A program made the translations under genes and the position numbers. Below are positions 21,823 to 33,220 of a stretch of DNA of 64,000 nucleotides, piece after piece; position 1 is the first letter of the stretch; the number at the start of each line of letters is the position of its first letter. The notes below the pieces were generated by a model. The model saw only the letters and a program-made list of their open reading frames with translations, was not told the origin of the DNA and ran no database searches. The DNA comes from Zanthoxylum bungeanum (Eukaryota; Streptophyta; Magnoliopsida; Sapindales; Rutaceae), in the NCBI GenBank assembly GCA_019454045.1, contig SKCR01031836.1, positions 62,001 to 126,000 of the forward strand, read 5' to 3'.

Positions 21823-23002
21823 ATGGCATCACGTGGCAATCCCAAAGCCACCAAACGCATAGCCCACAAGCCAAGCAACCAAAACAGACCAAAATACGTG
21901 AATAAAAAGACAAATCCCACTGACTGAAACAAGCAACAGTAGCAGCCATAAACCGACACAAATCAAAGCCAAAGTCGAGACCCAAATTACAGCCCCAAAC
22001 AGCCCTAAAATACCGCAAACTGCACCCTAAAACAGTCCCCAAATCACCGAAAAAATTACACCCTAAGAACAGCAAAAACATCAGCCCAAAACAGCGAGGC
22101 GACGAAAGAAAACATTGAACTAGTGAATCGGAGGAGTTGCAGAGCATTAACCCTTCCGACAGCCACGTAACACACTTCCAAGAGGCGACTTAGAAGGTAA
22201 GACCTGAGGGCACCCTTTTATTTATTCTCGTTCATCTTTTTAATTATTTATTGGTATTTCTTCGCATGCGTATTATTGGTTCATGTATGTTATTATTTTG
22301 GGATGAATGAGTTTGTGCTATCTCTCGTGGTATATCGAATGGAAACCCGGACATAAATTCTGTAACCGAATCCGAATGGACGATAGTGCGGTCTGAACTT
22401 GGGATACAATTCCACGTACTACTTGAGAAACACACATATTTCATTTTATCTAATCTTACGTTTATCCATGGTTCATTATAGAAATAGCACGTTATTTCCA
22501 TGCATGATTTAGTTATTTCTTTGGCATTAGGAACTTAATTATATCTCTTCTATGTTTATGTTTAGATTATTATTTATTTATATTTCCGCGTTTATCAATT
22601 TAATGTGTTCATGAGATTGTGTGTTTGCCGTTATTCCAACTTACTTTTATGCATGAAAATTTAGATATAGGTCTAATGCAAACTTAGATATAGGTTGTAT
22701 TTGAATTTAGATATAGGTTGTATGCAAACTTAGATGTAGGTTATTCTTGCATATGTAGGTTACGTAGACCCGATTATATTATCGCATAAATCCGTTCATT
22801 ACAAGTGGCATAAGTAAGGGACCATTCCGAACCCAACGGTTTGAGGTCTTCCCTTGCGATGGGTGAGTGTGGCCTTAAATCATTTCCTAGTTCACACTGG
22901 GTGGCGACTCCATTATTCTCCGGTTTAGTCTCCCGTGGGCTACTCCGTACTCCTGATCGGGCCGCGAGCCTGGAACAACATCGTCGATTTCTGTGTCCTA
23001 CA
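21823..23002 (+). repeat. G3 5' LTR, right part
   Basis: Begins where CopE ends (ATCACGTGGCAATC, as at 30314 in the 3' LTR) and ends TGTCCTACA before the primer site. Holds the TATATCGAATGGAAACC block and the U5 motif. The minus-strand frames at 21605-22147 and 22244-22501 are shadows; the second recurs in the 3' LTR only because the LTRs are copies. Confidence 0.85.
22886..22912 (+). promoter_or_regulatory. U5 hairpin plus 11-base primer-site copy, G3 5' LTR
   Basis: CCTAGT (22886-22891), loop TCAC, ACTGGG (22896-22901), then TGGCGACTCCA (22902-22912), identical to the first eleven bases of the primer site 104 bases downstream. Confidence 0.6.
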
Positions 23003-23005
23003 GTC

Positions 23006-23023
23006 TGGCGACTCCACTGGGAA
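23006..23023 (+). promoter_or_regulatory. G3 primer-binding site
   Basis: TGGCGACTCCACTGGGAA, one base different from G1, three bases after the LTR end. Confidence 0.85.
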
Positions 23024-23710
23024 TAGAGAATTGGCCCCGAAATAATGTCTTGTAATGTTTTTGATTTATGTTTTAGTTAACCGTGTCTACCGTGTGTTGA
23101 AAGGGGTTTAATTAAAGGCATTATTAAAGCTAGGTAATGGTTTGGTGTCTTCCTTCATTCACTACCTTTCTATAGCTGAAGGGAAAAGCTGTGAAGGCAC
23201 CTAGATAATCATTTACCCGAAGCTTACCGTGATGGACTAATTTGGAGGACCTATTATCTATTCATGTCACCAAGGCGATAAGAGCCTAACAGGCTTGGGT
23301 ATTTAAGAGAGTCCGCTCCACCCTCCCTCTGGGGAATCTTCAATAAGAAATCCATTTGATATTCAGTCATGTATCATCACTCGTTGGCACGTACCTTAAC
23401 GTATAAAAAAGGTGCGCTCGCTTGGTCGCTCGGACCCTTGAGTGGGGAGACCTAGTTGTGGGCAATCTTTCGCCAGTGGGAGCCCTTGTCTACACTCATA
23501 TAAACCCACATATGTACCAATGTCATATATCTCATAGAAGCCACCCCTTTATGCTTTTGATAACCACATGCATATTATATCTCATGCATCGCACGCATTT
23601 CATGCATCTCATGCATACACACATCATGTTAACCCCGTGTTTTAAAAGCCATCATAGATATCCGTTGGGTTAGAGAAAAAAATAGATTTGTCAAGAAGAG
23701 TTTAGCAAAC
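23024..23710 (+). other. G3 untranslated leader
   Basis: Closely follows the G1 and G4 leaders (GCTAGGTAATGGTTTGG, AAGGCACCTA, GGGAATCTTCAA) up to an ATG in AGCAAACATG at 23710, the place where gag starts in G4 (AACAAACATG). No G3 gag follows. Confidence 0.75.
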
Positions 23711-24960
23711 ATGGATATCGGGAAAATGAACCCGAGAAACAGAAAATTTTACGGCAAAGATAGAAAGACCATGGTGGGCCAAAAAAAAAAAAAAAAAAGA
23801 AAAAAAAAAAGAAAAAAAGAAAAAAAGAAAAAAAATAAAATAAATTGTTTGTTCTTAGTCCTTAATAGTTAAACATATGTCTGATGATGAAATTGTTTGC
23901 CTTAGGGTGAAACCTTAGAAACGATAAACTCTTGATGTGCTTTTATCTGATACTTTGAGTAATTGATCTATGTTAGACTCGTAAGCACTTGATTATGGTT
24001 CTTAGGAGTGAAAACCTGAGTAGTTGGCAAAGTGACTAGTTGAAGAAATTATAGGTCGGTGAATGACCGTTCGCCTAAATGTCTATCCTGATTTTCTTTT
24101 GTTATGATGTGTGGTATGATTAAAAATAAAAGAAAAGTCTCTAAAGAAAAGAATTGAACCACCTATAACCGATAAGCGTGAAGCTACCCATGGGCGAGTA
24201 TTAGGACCACCATGAGGAGAAATGCTAGCTTAAAGGGTAGATGTGTTAAAAGAGAAAGAAAGAAAAAAAGAAAAGAAAAGAAAAGAAAAAAAAAAGAAGT
24301 TCAAAATGAAAAGAAAAAAAAGGAGACAAAAGAGAAAGAAAACTATACCACATTGAGCACATAAAATCAACTGAGAGCATAATTGAGACATCTAGGTTGG
24401 TTTGACCCATCGATCCCAATTTTGAAAACGAAATCATTGAGTTGGCTTACTTAAGGATCAAGCTGTGAAAGAACCTTTGCGCACACACACTTTGAGTCTG
24501 GCTTAGATAATTTATTCAAAGACTTGGATTTGGGTCGCATTAAATGTTTTGAAGGTTCTCTAGTTTCACTACTGAGCATTCTTTGAGGACAATGATCTGT
24601 ATAACTATTGGGACTATTTGGTAGCTTGTAATATAGTATGATGATATGGAACGCCACATCACGTGGCTCACCTTGACCTAGTACAAACAACGGAGAGTAG
24701 AAAGGTAAACCAAGACTGGGGGCGACCAGTCTACCACCTCGCGAATCAGAGATATAATGAGATATTTAGTCGTGGGACCAAATGAAACTGAGCAATCACC
24801 AGAAGAGAATTAACAGAAAGAAACTGTAAAAAGACCCAGGGGCGATCAAGGACTTTTGTCAGCGAGAAGCACCGAGGAGCAAAAAGAAGACCTAACCCAT
24901 CGGAATAGGAAGTACATCCATGCATACATGCATACAGGTCACATACACGCATTTTTTTTT
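23711..24960 (+). other. Non-coding segment replacing gag-pol in G3
   Basis: No frame here resembles gag or pol and none is longer than about 80 codons. Two A/G-rich tracts stand out (about 23779-23842 and 24250-24330). A string TTTGAGGACAATG at 24582 and an AAGACTGGGGGCGACC run at 24712-24727 look like the tail and polypurine tract of another LTR element, so the segment may have been captured from one. From about 24880 the sequence rejoins the G1-like 3' UTR (AGAAGACCTAACCCATCGGAA). Origin unknown. Confidence 0.6.
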
Positions 24961-24975
24961 GTTTCTGTTCGCAGG
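24955..24975 (+). promoter_or_regulatory. Candidate 3' splice site before the G3 repeat array
   Basis: A long T-rich run ends in TGTTCGCAG (AG 24973-24974), followed by GTTTTGAAG as in G1. A strong acceptor by plant rules; use not demonstrated. Confidence 0.45.
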
Positions 24976-25019
24976 TTTTGAAGAAAATAAAAAAACGGCA
25001 AAGACAAGCAGTTTCAGGA

Positions 25020-26900
25020 ATGAATCACAGGGTCGAGGCCCATATTATCAGCAGTTTCGGGAATGAATCCCAGGGTCGAGGCCCACATTATCAGCAGTAT
25101 TGGGAATGAATCCTAGGGTTGAGGCCCACACAATCAATTCAGTTCGGGAATAAAGCCCACAATCAACAAATTCGGGAACAAAGCCCACAATCAACAGTTT
25201 GGGAACAAAGCCCACAATCAATTCAGTTCGGGAATAAATCCCACAATCAACACAGTTCGAGAACAAAGCCTAGGGAATAAAGCCCACAATCAACACAGTT
25301 TGGGAACAAAGCCCACTCTCATCTCAATTCGGGAACAAAGCCCACTCTCAACACAGTTCGGGAACAAAGCCAAGTCTCTATACAGTTCGGGAACAAAGCC
25401 CAGGGAATAAAGCTACAATCAACACAGTTCGGGAACAAAGCCCACAATCAATTCAGTTCGGGAATAAAGCCCACACTCAGCAGCTTGGGAACAAAGCCCA
25501 CAATCAACACAGTACGGGAACAAAGCCCAGGGAATAAAGCCCACAATCAACACAGTTCGGGAACAAAGCCCACATTCAGCAAAGTCAGGGAACAACGCCC
25601 TCTCAGCAAAGTCAGGGAACAAAGCCCACATTCAGCAAAGTCAGGGAACAAAGCCCACACATTCAATACAGGTCGGGAACAAATCCCACAGTCAACATAG
25701 TTCGGGAACAAAGCCCAAAGCAAAGCCCACATTCAGTACAGCTCGGGAACAAAGCCCACAGTCAACACAGTTCGGGAAGAAAGCCTAGGGAACAAATCCC
25801 ACTCTCTACACAGCTCGGGAACAAAGCCCATAGTCAGCTCAATTCAGGAACAAAGCCCACAGGTGGTTCAGGAACAATGCCCAGTGGTCAAAAGCACCTC
25901 GCAATCACATTCCACACAGTTCGGGAACAAAGCCCACTCTTTGCACAAGTTCAGGAACAAAGCCCAGGGAAGAAAGCCCACTCTCTGCACAGTTCGGGAA
26001 CAAAGCCCACATGTGGTTCGGGAACAAAGCCCAGGGGTCAAAAGCACCTCGCCATCACACTCATCTCAATCCGGGAACAAGACCCACAATCGGGAACAAG
26101 ACACGCAATCGGGAATAAGACCCGCAATTCAATTTGGGAACAAGACCCACAATCAGGAACAAGACCCGCAATTCAATTTGGGAACAAGACCCATAATCGG
26201 GAACAAGACCCACAACTCAATTTGGGAACAAGACCCACAATCGGGAACAAGACCCGCAATTCAATTTGGGAACAAGACCCACAATCTGGAACAAGACCCG
26301 CAACTCAATTTGGGAACAAGACTCACAATCAGGAACAAGACCCGCAATTCAATTTGGGAACAAGACCCACAATCGGGAACAAGACCCGTAATTCAATTTG
26401 GGAACAAATTCCACAATCGGTAATAAGACTCGCAATTCAATTTGGGAACAAGACCCGCAACTCAATTTGGGAACAAGACCCACCACTCAATTAGTGAACA
26501 AGACCCTCAGCTCGCTTGAGGAACAAAGCCCACTCGGTGGTTCGGGAACAAGACCCAGGGGTCACAGCACCTCACCATCAATCTCAACTCAATTCAAGGA
26601 ACAAGACCCTCATCTCAATTCTGGAACAAGACCCTCATCACAATTAGGGAACAAGACCCTCAGCTCGCTACCCACTCGGTGGTTCGGTAACAAGACCCAG
26701 GGGTCACAACACCTCGCCATCAATCTCAACTCAATTCACGGAACAAGACCTTCAATTCAATTCAGGAACAAGACCCTCATCATAATTGGGGAACAAGACG
26801 CTCATCTCAACTCAGTAATTGTTCGGGAATGGACCACCTCAAGTAACGGTTCAGGAATGAACCACCTCACATCAGCTCAGTTCGGTAGTGATTCCTAGAG
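25020..26900 (+). repeat. G3 3' UTR tandem arrays (GGGAACAAAGCCCACA and 44-bp units)
   Basis: Three zones. At 25030-25130 units contain GGAATGAATCCCAGGGTCGAGG. At 25130-26070 about 28-45 base units are built on TTCGGGAACAAAGCCCACA. At 26075-26500 there is a regular 44-base unit with two GGGAACAAGACCC cores and CGCAATTCAATT. Mixed relatives reach about 26900. The 186- and 205-residue frames at 25863-26494 arise because the 44-base unit has no stop in any frame and rotates through all three; they are not genes. Confidence 0.9.
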
Positions 26901-26996
26901 ATCGCAGCTTCTTGCAGGGATGAACCTTGGGGTTGAAGCACCTCGCCACCATATCAACTCAGTTCGAAGCAGCAGCAAGTCAGATAGCAGCTGGCG

Positions 26997-27010
26997 AGCC
27001 AGGTAAGTAA
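26997..27010 (+). promoter_or_regulatory. Candidate 5' splice site after the G3 repeat array
   Basis: AGCCAG/GTAAGTAAAAAT with GT at 27003-27004; same string and position relative to the array and polypurine tract as in G1. Confidence 0.45.
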
Positions 27011-27067
27011 AAATGCATGCATAACTTTGATAAGATTGTCATTGTCACACACTGCACAAGTCCCATC

Positions 27068-27081
27068 AAAGTGGGGGTGAC
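27068..27081 (+). promoter_or_regulatory. G3 polypurine tract
   Basis: AAAGTGGGGGTGAC immediately before the 3' LTR. Confidence 0.85.
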
Positions 27082-27600
27082 TATAGACATTGTATTTTTG
27101 CATGAAGCCCAATGATGAGCCTCGTATGGAGGCACTACCCGATAAGTTGCGAAAGTCGCGGGAAACAGACGTCGAAAAGGAAAATTCAAAAATCAATACC
27201 TTGCCAGATTTCACTCGTTTGCCTAGTCTCGGGTTCGTTCGTTGGATCTCTATTTTAAAATTTATCCTCAGCCCAGACACCACAAACCAACCAATCGAAG
27301 CCCACCAAAGAACCAAACTCCACACGCCCAAGCCCACCAAATCCCCTCCAAAAATATCCAACACATTAAACACATGTTAAAATCTAAATAAATCACATTC
27401 CTAATTTAAATAAATCACATGCCTAAATTAAATAAATCAAATCAAATCTCATTCCTAAAATAAATAAATCCATTTCCTAAACTAAATAAATCACCTTATT
27501 AAATTGAATAAATAATTTCCTTATAATAAACTAATTAAATATCTCCATGATTACATAATCTTCGTTTCTTACCCATATAAGGACAACCCTAACCCACTCT

Positions 27601-27608
27601 TATAAAAA
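27601..27608 (+). promoter_or_regulatory. TATA box of the G3 3' LTR
   Basis: TATAAAAA following ACCCACTCT; equivalent to 12738 in G1 and 54677 in G4. Confidence 0.6.
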
Positions 27609-28523
27609 AGGACACACAAACCAAACCCTTCACCCTAGAGCATCTTCACGGCAACAACACACAAACCCTACTACATTCACCACATTCACGCTCTAACTCT
27701 CTTCTTCCTCCATCTTCTTTCTCCCTCTCACAAAATATAAACCCTAGACACACCTCCCCCTAAACCAAAAAAACACTCAGGCACTCTCTCCTCTCTCTTG
27801 GCAGCAGCCACGAAAATAAACCATAGGCTCACAATCTTTATCTCTCACTTCTCAAACACACTCCTCTTGGCTCCTTTCTCTAAAGCCTCTCGGCTCTCTC
27901 ATCTGATGAGCGGAAAATATATCATATTTACCGCCCCTTTTACTTAATATTTTGTTTAGTTCTCGGGTTTGATGAACGTTTTGATATGTTTTATTTTATT
28001 TTGTAGATAAAATAATATCGGGACTCAATGAAATCATTTAGGACGAAATGTGGATCAAATAAGGGCAATTATTGGACTTGATATATTAATTTTGGAGATT
28101 GGAAACTTGAAAGGGCGTTTTTGACGAAGTGCAGTTTTGGAAATTCCAGTTTTGCGCATCTGTCGTATTTTGGGCATAACTGTTTACTCAGATATCGGAT
28201 TGAGCTGATTCAAGTTCCAGATTAAAGAATACTCAAAGATATACAACTTGGAAAGAGAACATATTTTCAAATTCTGATGATTTCATGACCGAAATTGATG
28301 AACCATCCAGAAGTGTGTGGAGTGTAATTATTAAAAGTCATTATCAATCATTTTCAAAGAAAAATATTAATTAATAAATAATTAATAAAAATTATCAAAT
28401 CACCACCAAACAAGATAAGAAATTAGTGGAGCAATTATGGATTTGGTGGAGTAATTAGTGGAGAAATTAATAATGGATTTGGGGAGAAATTGATTGATGA
28501 TTTGATGGTGGTAAAATTTTGCC

Positions 28524-28531
28524 TATAAATA
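28524..28531 (+). promoter_or_regulatory. TATA box of the solo LTR
   Basis: TATAAATA in the same context as 20449-20456. Confidence 0.6.
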
Positions 28532-28762
28532 CCAAGCCATTTCATTTGTAAAATTCATACTTTCTTCTTTGAAATCCTTAATGAAAAAATAAAAAGATTG
28601 TATCTAGTTGTTTTATTTTAGTTTTCAGTAATTAATTTTCACTTTCGCACTTTCTTTTATTTACTTTTCAGTTTTACTTTCTGTAATTTACTTTTACGCA
28701 TAACACTTTCCTTTCTTTACTTTTCAGTTTTTATTTTTCAACCATGAGGAGGTAACTTCCCT

Positions 28763-29165
28763 CTGCCGAGGTGAAAGGTAATTCTTTTACTGTTATATCT
28801 TAGATTAATCTCCCTTAGACACAACATATTCACTATTCTAAAATTTGACTTAAAAAGGAATACCGCTATATTGGTCGGTGGGCTATTTAATTTAAACTGT
28901 TAAACCTGACTAAACAAGGATACCGCCAAATTGGTCGGTTGGTAATTTAATTTTGGTTCCGCCTTTATGGCTGGTTATTTCTTTATCGCCTACATGGTAG
29001 GTTCATGGACAAATTTTACCGCCTTTATGGCTGGTCGGACTTAACTTGACTAATCAGGGTACCGCCTATATGGTCGGTTGGTTTTAATCTCACAAGTGAT
29101 TATGTTATACTAAGGGAGATATCTAAGTTAGTAATTAGTAAAAGTAATTCCTTTTATCTTGGCAG
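28763..29165. mobile_element. Possible MITE/foldback insertion inside the solo LTR
   Basis: The ends are imperfect inverted repeats of about 80 bases. CTGCCGAGGTGAAAGGTAAT.. at the left (from 28763) pairs with the complement of ..CCTTTTATCTTGGCAG at the right (to 29165). The pairing continues through AATCTCCCTTAG / CTAAGGGAGAT and AACATATTCAC / GTGATTATGTT. The core has six or seven copies of an ACCGCCTTTATGGCTGGT-like motif. The sister LTR (19825-21576) lacks the whole block. A clear target duplication was not found, so superfamily is not assigned. Confidence 0.6.
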
Positions 29166-31370
29166 TTTATTTTCATTTACTTTCCCGCTTTTACTTTCTC
29201 GCAGTTACTTTTTAGCATTTTTATTTTATGTCTTTTAAGTTTTCATTAGCCATAGCTATGTATTGTAACTAAGTTAGTATCTAGGGTTGTGATGAATTTC
29301 AATATAACCGGTTTATAAGGGGTTAGATTATAGGGTGGGTAATTTAAAGATTTATTTATTGAGTCTTAATCTTAATGCTTTTTATTAACTGGCCATTAAT
29401 AAAATTGATTAGGTAAACTTAAAATGAACTAGACATAGGGATTTTAAGTTTAAGACCTTAGACTCAATAACCCACGATCTTCCTTGAGGATAGATAACCC
29501 TTTTAATAGATTTCCTTACAGGATAGGAATATACCTGTCGGGCGGGGGTAGCCATAATTGGAACTTAATCTTAATGAATCTAGGTAATTTGGTTGACATA
29601 GACATATGGTTCAATTGGATTATACTAGGTATTTGAAATTGACCATCGGAAGAGGCTTTTACATAAATTAGTGTTCCAGGTTAATAAATCAATATATTAC
29701 CCAACTTTAAGATAACCACTTCATCTTCTAAATAATATTGGAATTAATCACAACCCTGGATAGTTTTTATAAATTTGGATTTTTCTCAACCTACTTTTAA
29801 GCAATTTTATTTACTTGTTTTAAATTTAGAATCATCGTCATTTCAAATCAATCAATCAAACAACCTGTTAGATACTGGAAATCAGTTGGCCCCATAAATT
29901 AATAACAAAAAGGTTTTAAGTCCTCGTGGGATCGATACTTTTTATACTACTTGAACGATACGTGCGCTTGCGTTATACGTGTGTGTTTACGCCGGTCATC
30001 ATCTCACACAAAATGTACAGCTGCGTGAACAAAGCAGCCACAACCGACTGCACCCCTTCACCAACCTCACTCACAAACCCTAAGCTATCTCTCTCCTATT
30101 CACTCGGCAACGAACCTAAAACCGTTGGCCTAGCAAACTATCACTCACAAGCAGCCCACGTGAAGGCCATAAACCCTAAATCAATAAACAAATAATAGCC
30201 TTAACCTTCTTTCAACGTAAAACCGACTCATGCCTAGACCCCACTCACGCAGACCCCGCACTTAAACCCTAGATCTCTCCTCTAAAAGTCCAGCGGACAC
30301 ACAACAAATAATCATCACGTGGCAATCGCAAAGCCACCAAACGTATAGGCCACAAGCCAAGCAACCAAAATGGACCAAAATATGTGAAAAAAAAACAAAT
30401 CCCACCGACTGAAACAAGCAACAGCAACAGCCATAAACCGACACAAATCAAAGCCAAAGCCGAGACCCAAATTATAGCCCCAAACAGCCCTAAAATACCA
30501 CAAACTGCACCCTAAAACAGTCCCCAAATCACCAAAATAACTGCACACTAAGAACAGTAAAAACAGCAGCCCAAAACAGCGAGGAGACGAAGGAAAACAT
30601 TAAACCAGTGAACCGGAGGAGTTGCGGAGCATTAACCCTTCCGACGGCTGCGTAATGCACTTCCAAGAGGCGACTTAGATGGTAAGACCTGAAGGCACCC
30701 TTTTATTTATTCTCGTTCATCTTTTTAATTATTTATTGGTATTTCTTCGCATGCGTATTGTTGGTTCTTGTATGTTATTGTTGTGGGATGAATGAGTTTG
30801 TGCTATCTCTCGTGGTATATCGAATGGAAACCCAGACGTAAATTCCGTAGCCGAATCCGAATGGACGGTAGTGCGGTCTGAACTTGGGATACAATTCCAC
30901 GTACTACTTGAGAAACGCACATATTTCATTTTATCTAATCTTGTGTTTATCCATGGTTCATTATAGAAATAACACGTTATTTCCATGCATGATTTAGTTA
31001 TTTCTTTCGCATTAGGAACTTAATTATATCTCTTCTATGTTTATGTTTAGATTATTATTTATTTATATTTCCACGTTTATCAATTTAATGTGTTCATGAG
31101 ATTGTGTGCTTGCCGTTATTCCAACTTACTTTTATGCATGCAAATTTAGATATAGATCTGATGCAAACTTAGATATAGGTTGTATACGAATTTAGAAATA
31201 GGTTGTATGAAAACATAGATGTATGTTATTCTTGCCTATGTAGGTTACGTAGACTCGGTTAGATTATCGCATAAATCCGTTCATTATAAGTGGCATAAGT
31301 AAGGGACCATTCTGAACCCAACGGTTAAAGGTCTTCCCTTGCGAGGGGTGAGTGCGGCCTTAAATCATTT

Positions 31371-31397
31371 CCCAGTTCACACTGGGTGGCGACTCCA
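31371..31397 (+). promoter_or_regulatory. U5 hairpin plus 11-base primer-site copy, G3 3' LTR
   Basis: CCCAGT (31371-31376), loop TCAC, ACTGGG (31381-31386), then TGGCGACTCCA (31387-31397). Versus G1, a G in the left arm became A and its partner C became T, keeping the pair. Confidence 0.65.
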
Positions 31398-31487
31398 TTA
31401 TTCTCTGGTTTAGTCTCCCGGTGGCTACTCTGTACTCCTGAACGGGCCACGAGCCTGGAACAACGTCGCCGATTTCTGTGTCCTACA

Positions 31488-33205
31488 TGCGCCTTGGAAA
31501 CTTGATGATATATTCTTTGTTTCATAAGCAAAACTCAGATAGCCTGCGATGGAGGGATTGTTAAACATATGTGATGACTTCGACTTGTATAGTTCAGAAA
31601 TGTCGTTCGTGTTCTTCGTGAATTCGGAGGTGGCCGAATTGCGTACATATTAACTAGGCTTATATGACGAACGTGTCTGAACTTAGAGAGTCCCAATATG
31701 AAGTGTACTAATTGAGCACTTGGGTAGCCAATTAATTTTTTGATAAAATATAATATTCGATATTATAATTATCAACTAAGATTATCAAGTGTTATTGGAT
31801 AACATTGATTATTTACTTTGACCTAATTGAATTAATTGGATTAATTCAATAATTACACAAGGGCTTAATTATAATATCATAATTATCTCTACAATTTGAG
31901 GATATTATGGTAATTTTAAGTATGTAATAATATGTTGTTTTGGCTTGGTTTAATTGGATTAAATCAAGGTGGCAAACATTTAACAAATGCATTTCCTAAT
32001 CCTTAGCTTGATTTAATTAGATTAAATCTAAGTGGGAGACAATGGAGATTAGTCACACCTAATTATACATATTAGAAAATTAGATTAAGCCCACTTAAAA
32101 GTTGATTACAACTTTTATTAATTAAAAATTGCCTAATTTTTTCTATAAATAGCAAGCTTTAGGAAAGTTTTAATTACAAGTTCAAATACAAGCATAAGCA
32201 AATTCTTGAGAGATTAGCCTAAGTTAGAGAAGTGTTTAGAGAAGCTTGTGAGGTCTCTAAAACATTTCATATAGGAGAAATCAAGATTGGATCTTGAAGT
32301 GAAGCTTGGAAGCATTGGAAACAGGATTGGATCTTGAAGTCAAGCTAGCACCTTCGAGGTTCTCCAACAATTTCAACAAGGAGAAGTAGATTGGATCTTG
32401 CATCAAGCTTACTAGGTAATGTTTGATCTTTTCATAAGCTATGTTTATTTGTGTATTAGATGCATGATCACATAGCTTAATGTTGAATAAGGCTAATCAA
32501 TTGTGTTAGGATACTTTAGAAGTATAAACACAACATGATTGTAATTAGGTCAAAGATGTTCATGTTGGACATGGAACAATTAATTAGAGTTTGGAACTCT
32601 AGATTAAAGCTTAGAGTTATGGCTACCATTCTAGATTCACTTGACCACCTTTAGGTGGACTAGAATTGTTCATGAGACATTTTTAATTGGGATTCTAAAA
32701 TGGTTTGTGTATTGGATTCAAAATTTACGAAAATACGTATTTAGAATAAATTTATGTTTTTGGAAAAATATTTGATATTTTGAAAAAAATTAGATTTTTA
32801 TTCTATAACATGTGTTTATGATGGTTTGGAAATTAAAATTAATTTTGAGTGTTTTTTAAGTGTTTAGGGAAGATCGGATGCAATTAGGGTAATAGACCCT
32901 AATTGCATCAGCTCTCTGGAATCCAGAGAGCCTTGCAAGTGAAAAGAAACAATGAAAAAAAAAATAGCTTGTGGCGTGCACTGTAGCGCGCGCGTACGCT
33001 AACTGCACGTGGGATTTTTATTTTTGATCATTTGGGAGTTTCCGAACTCCGATTCAGTCCCGGTTTTTTCCTATCACTCGTAATGAAATATAGTATTTCA
33101 TTAAATGTTTTAAAATTACACCCATACTTGATATCCATGGGTTAGACCCATTTCCGCTGCCCGGGGCACCGATCCGACCCTGGGGGTTCCACAACTGCCC
33201 CAACA
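31488..33205 (+). repeat. CopB 5' LTR, missing its first 0.7 kb
   Basis: Aligns with 38593-40359 of the downstream LTR; starts TGCGCCTTGG directly after the G3 LTR and ends CCCCAACA. Contains TATAAATA at 32144-32151. A/T-rich, no gene. Confidence 0.88.
32144..32151 (+). promoter_or_regulatory. TATA box, CopB 5' LTR
   Basis: TATAAATA in TTCTATAAATAGCAAGC; retained in the other two CopB LTRs (39250, 41760). Confidence 0.65.
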
Positions 33206-33208
33206 TAA

Positions 33209-33220
33209 TGGTATCAGTAG
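33209..33220 (+). promoter_or_regulatory. CopB primer-binding site
   Basis: TGGTATCAGTAG, close to the tRNA-iMet complement TGGTATCAGAGC usual for copia elements, four bases after the LTR end. Confidence 0.75.

Larger units (their letters stand above)
27904..29998 (+). repeat. Solo LTR of the Athila-type family with target duplication
   Basis: TGATGAGCGG to CGCCGGTCA (2095 bp), flanked on both sides by TCATC (27899-27903 and 29999-30003). The perfect 5-base duplication and absence of internal sequence show a complete element inserted in the G3 LTR and was later reduced by LTR-LTR recombination. It contains the 403-base palindromic insertion at 28763-29165 that the copy at 19825 lacks. No gene. 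Confidence 0.92.
21823..31487 (+). mobile_element. G3: Tat-type element with its coding region replaced
   Basis: The 5' LTR remnant, primer site, leader, 3' UTR array, polypurine tract and 3' LTR all match G1 and G4. The interval where gag-pol should be (about 23711-24890) holds unrelated non-coding sequence instead. It resembles a large non-autonomous derivative that would need proteins from G2/G4-like elements. The 3' LTR is split by the solo Athila-type LTR. The right end at 31487 abuts the interior of the CopB 5' LTR, so G3 inserted there. The two LTRs differ by roughly 7% in the 290 bases I compared. Confidence 0.85.
27082..31487 (+). repeat. G3 3' LTR, split by a solo LTR (about 2.3 kb without it)
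   Basis: Pieces 27082-27903 and 30004-31487. It starts TATAGACATT where G1 and G4 have TGTAGGCATT, so the terminal TG has mutated to TA. It ends TGTCCTACA. U3 ends at a TATA box at 27601. The short plus frame 29926-30195 spans the solo-LTR junction and is spurious. Confidence 0.85.

Noticed and set aside
23779..24330. A/G-rich tracts as possible poly(A) tails of a retroposed gene or SINE
   Set aside because: Tracts contain regular G interruptions, no target duplications or upstream gene-like sequence were seen, and they sit inside the G3 body.
25863..26494. Two overlapping open frames of 186 and 205 codons with repeated GNKTHN/EQDP peptides
   Set aside because: Produced by a 44-base tandem unit without stops in any frame; length is not a multiple of three, so the peptide simply cycles through three frames. 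No start context or conservation in G1.
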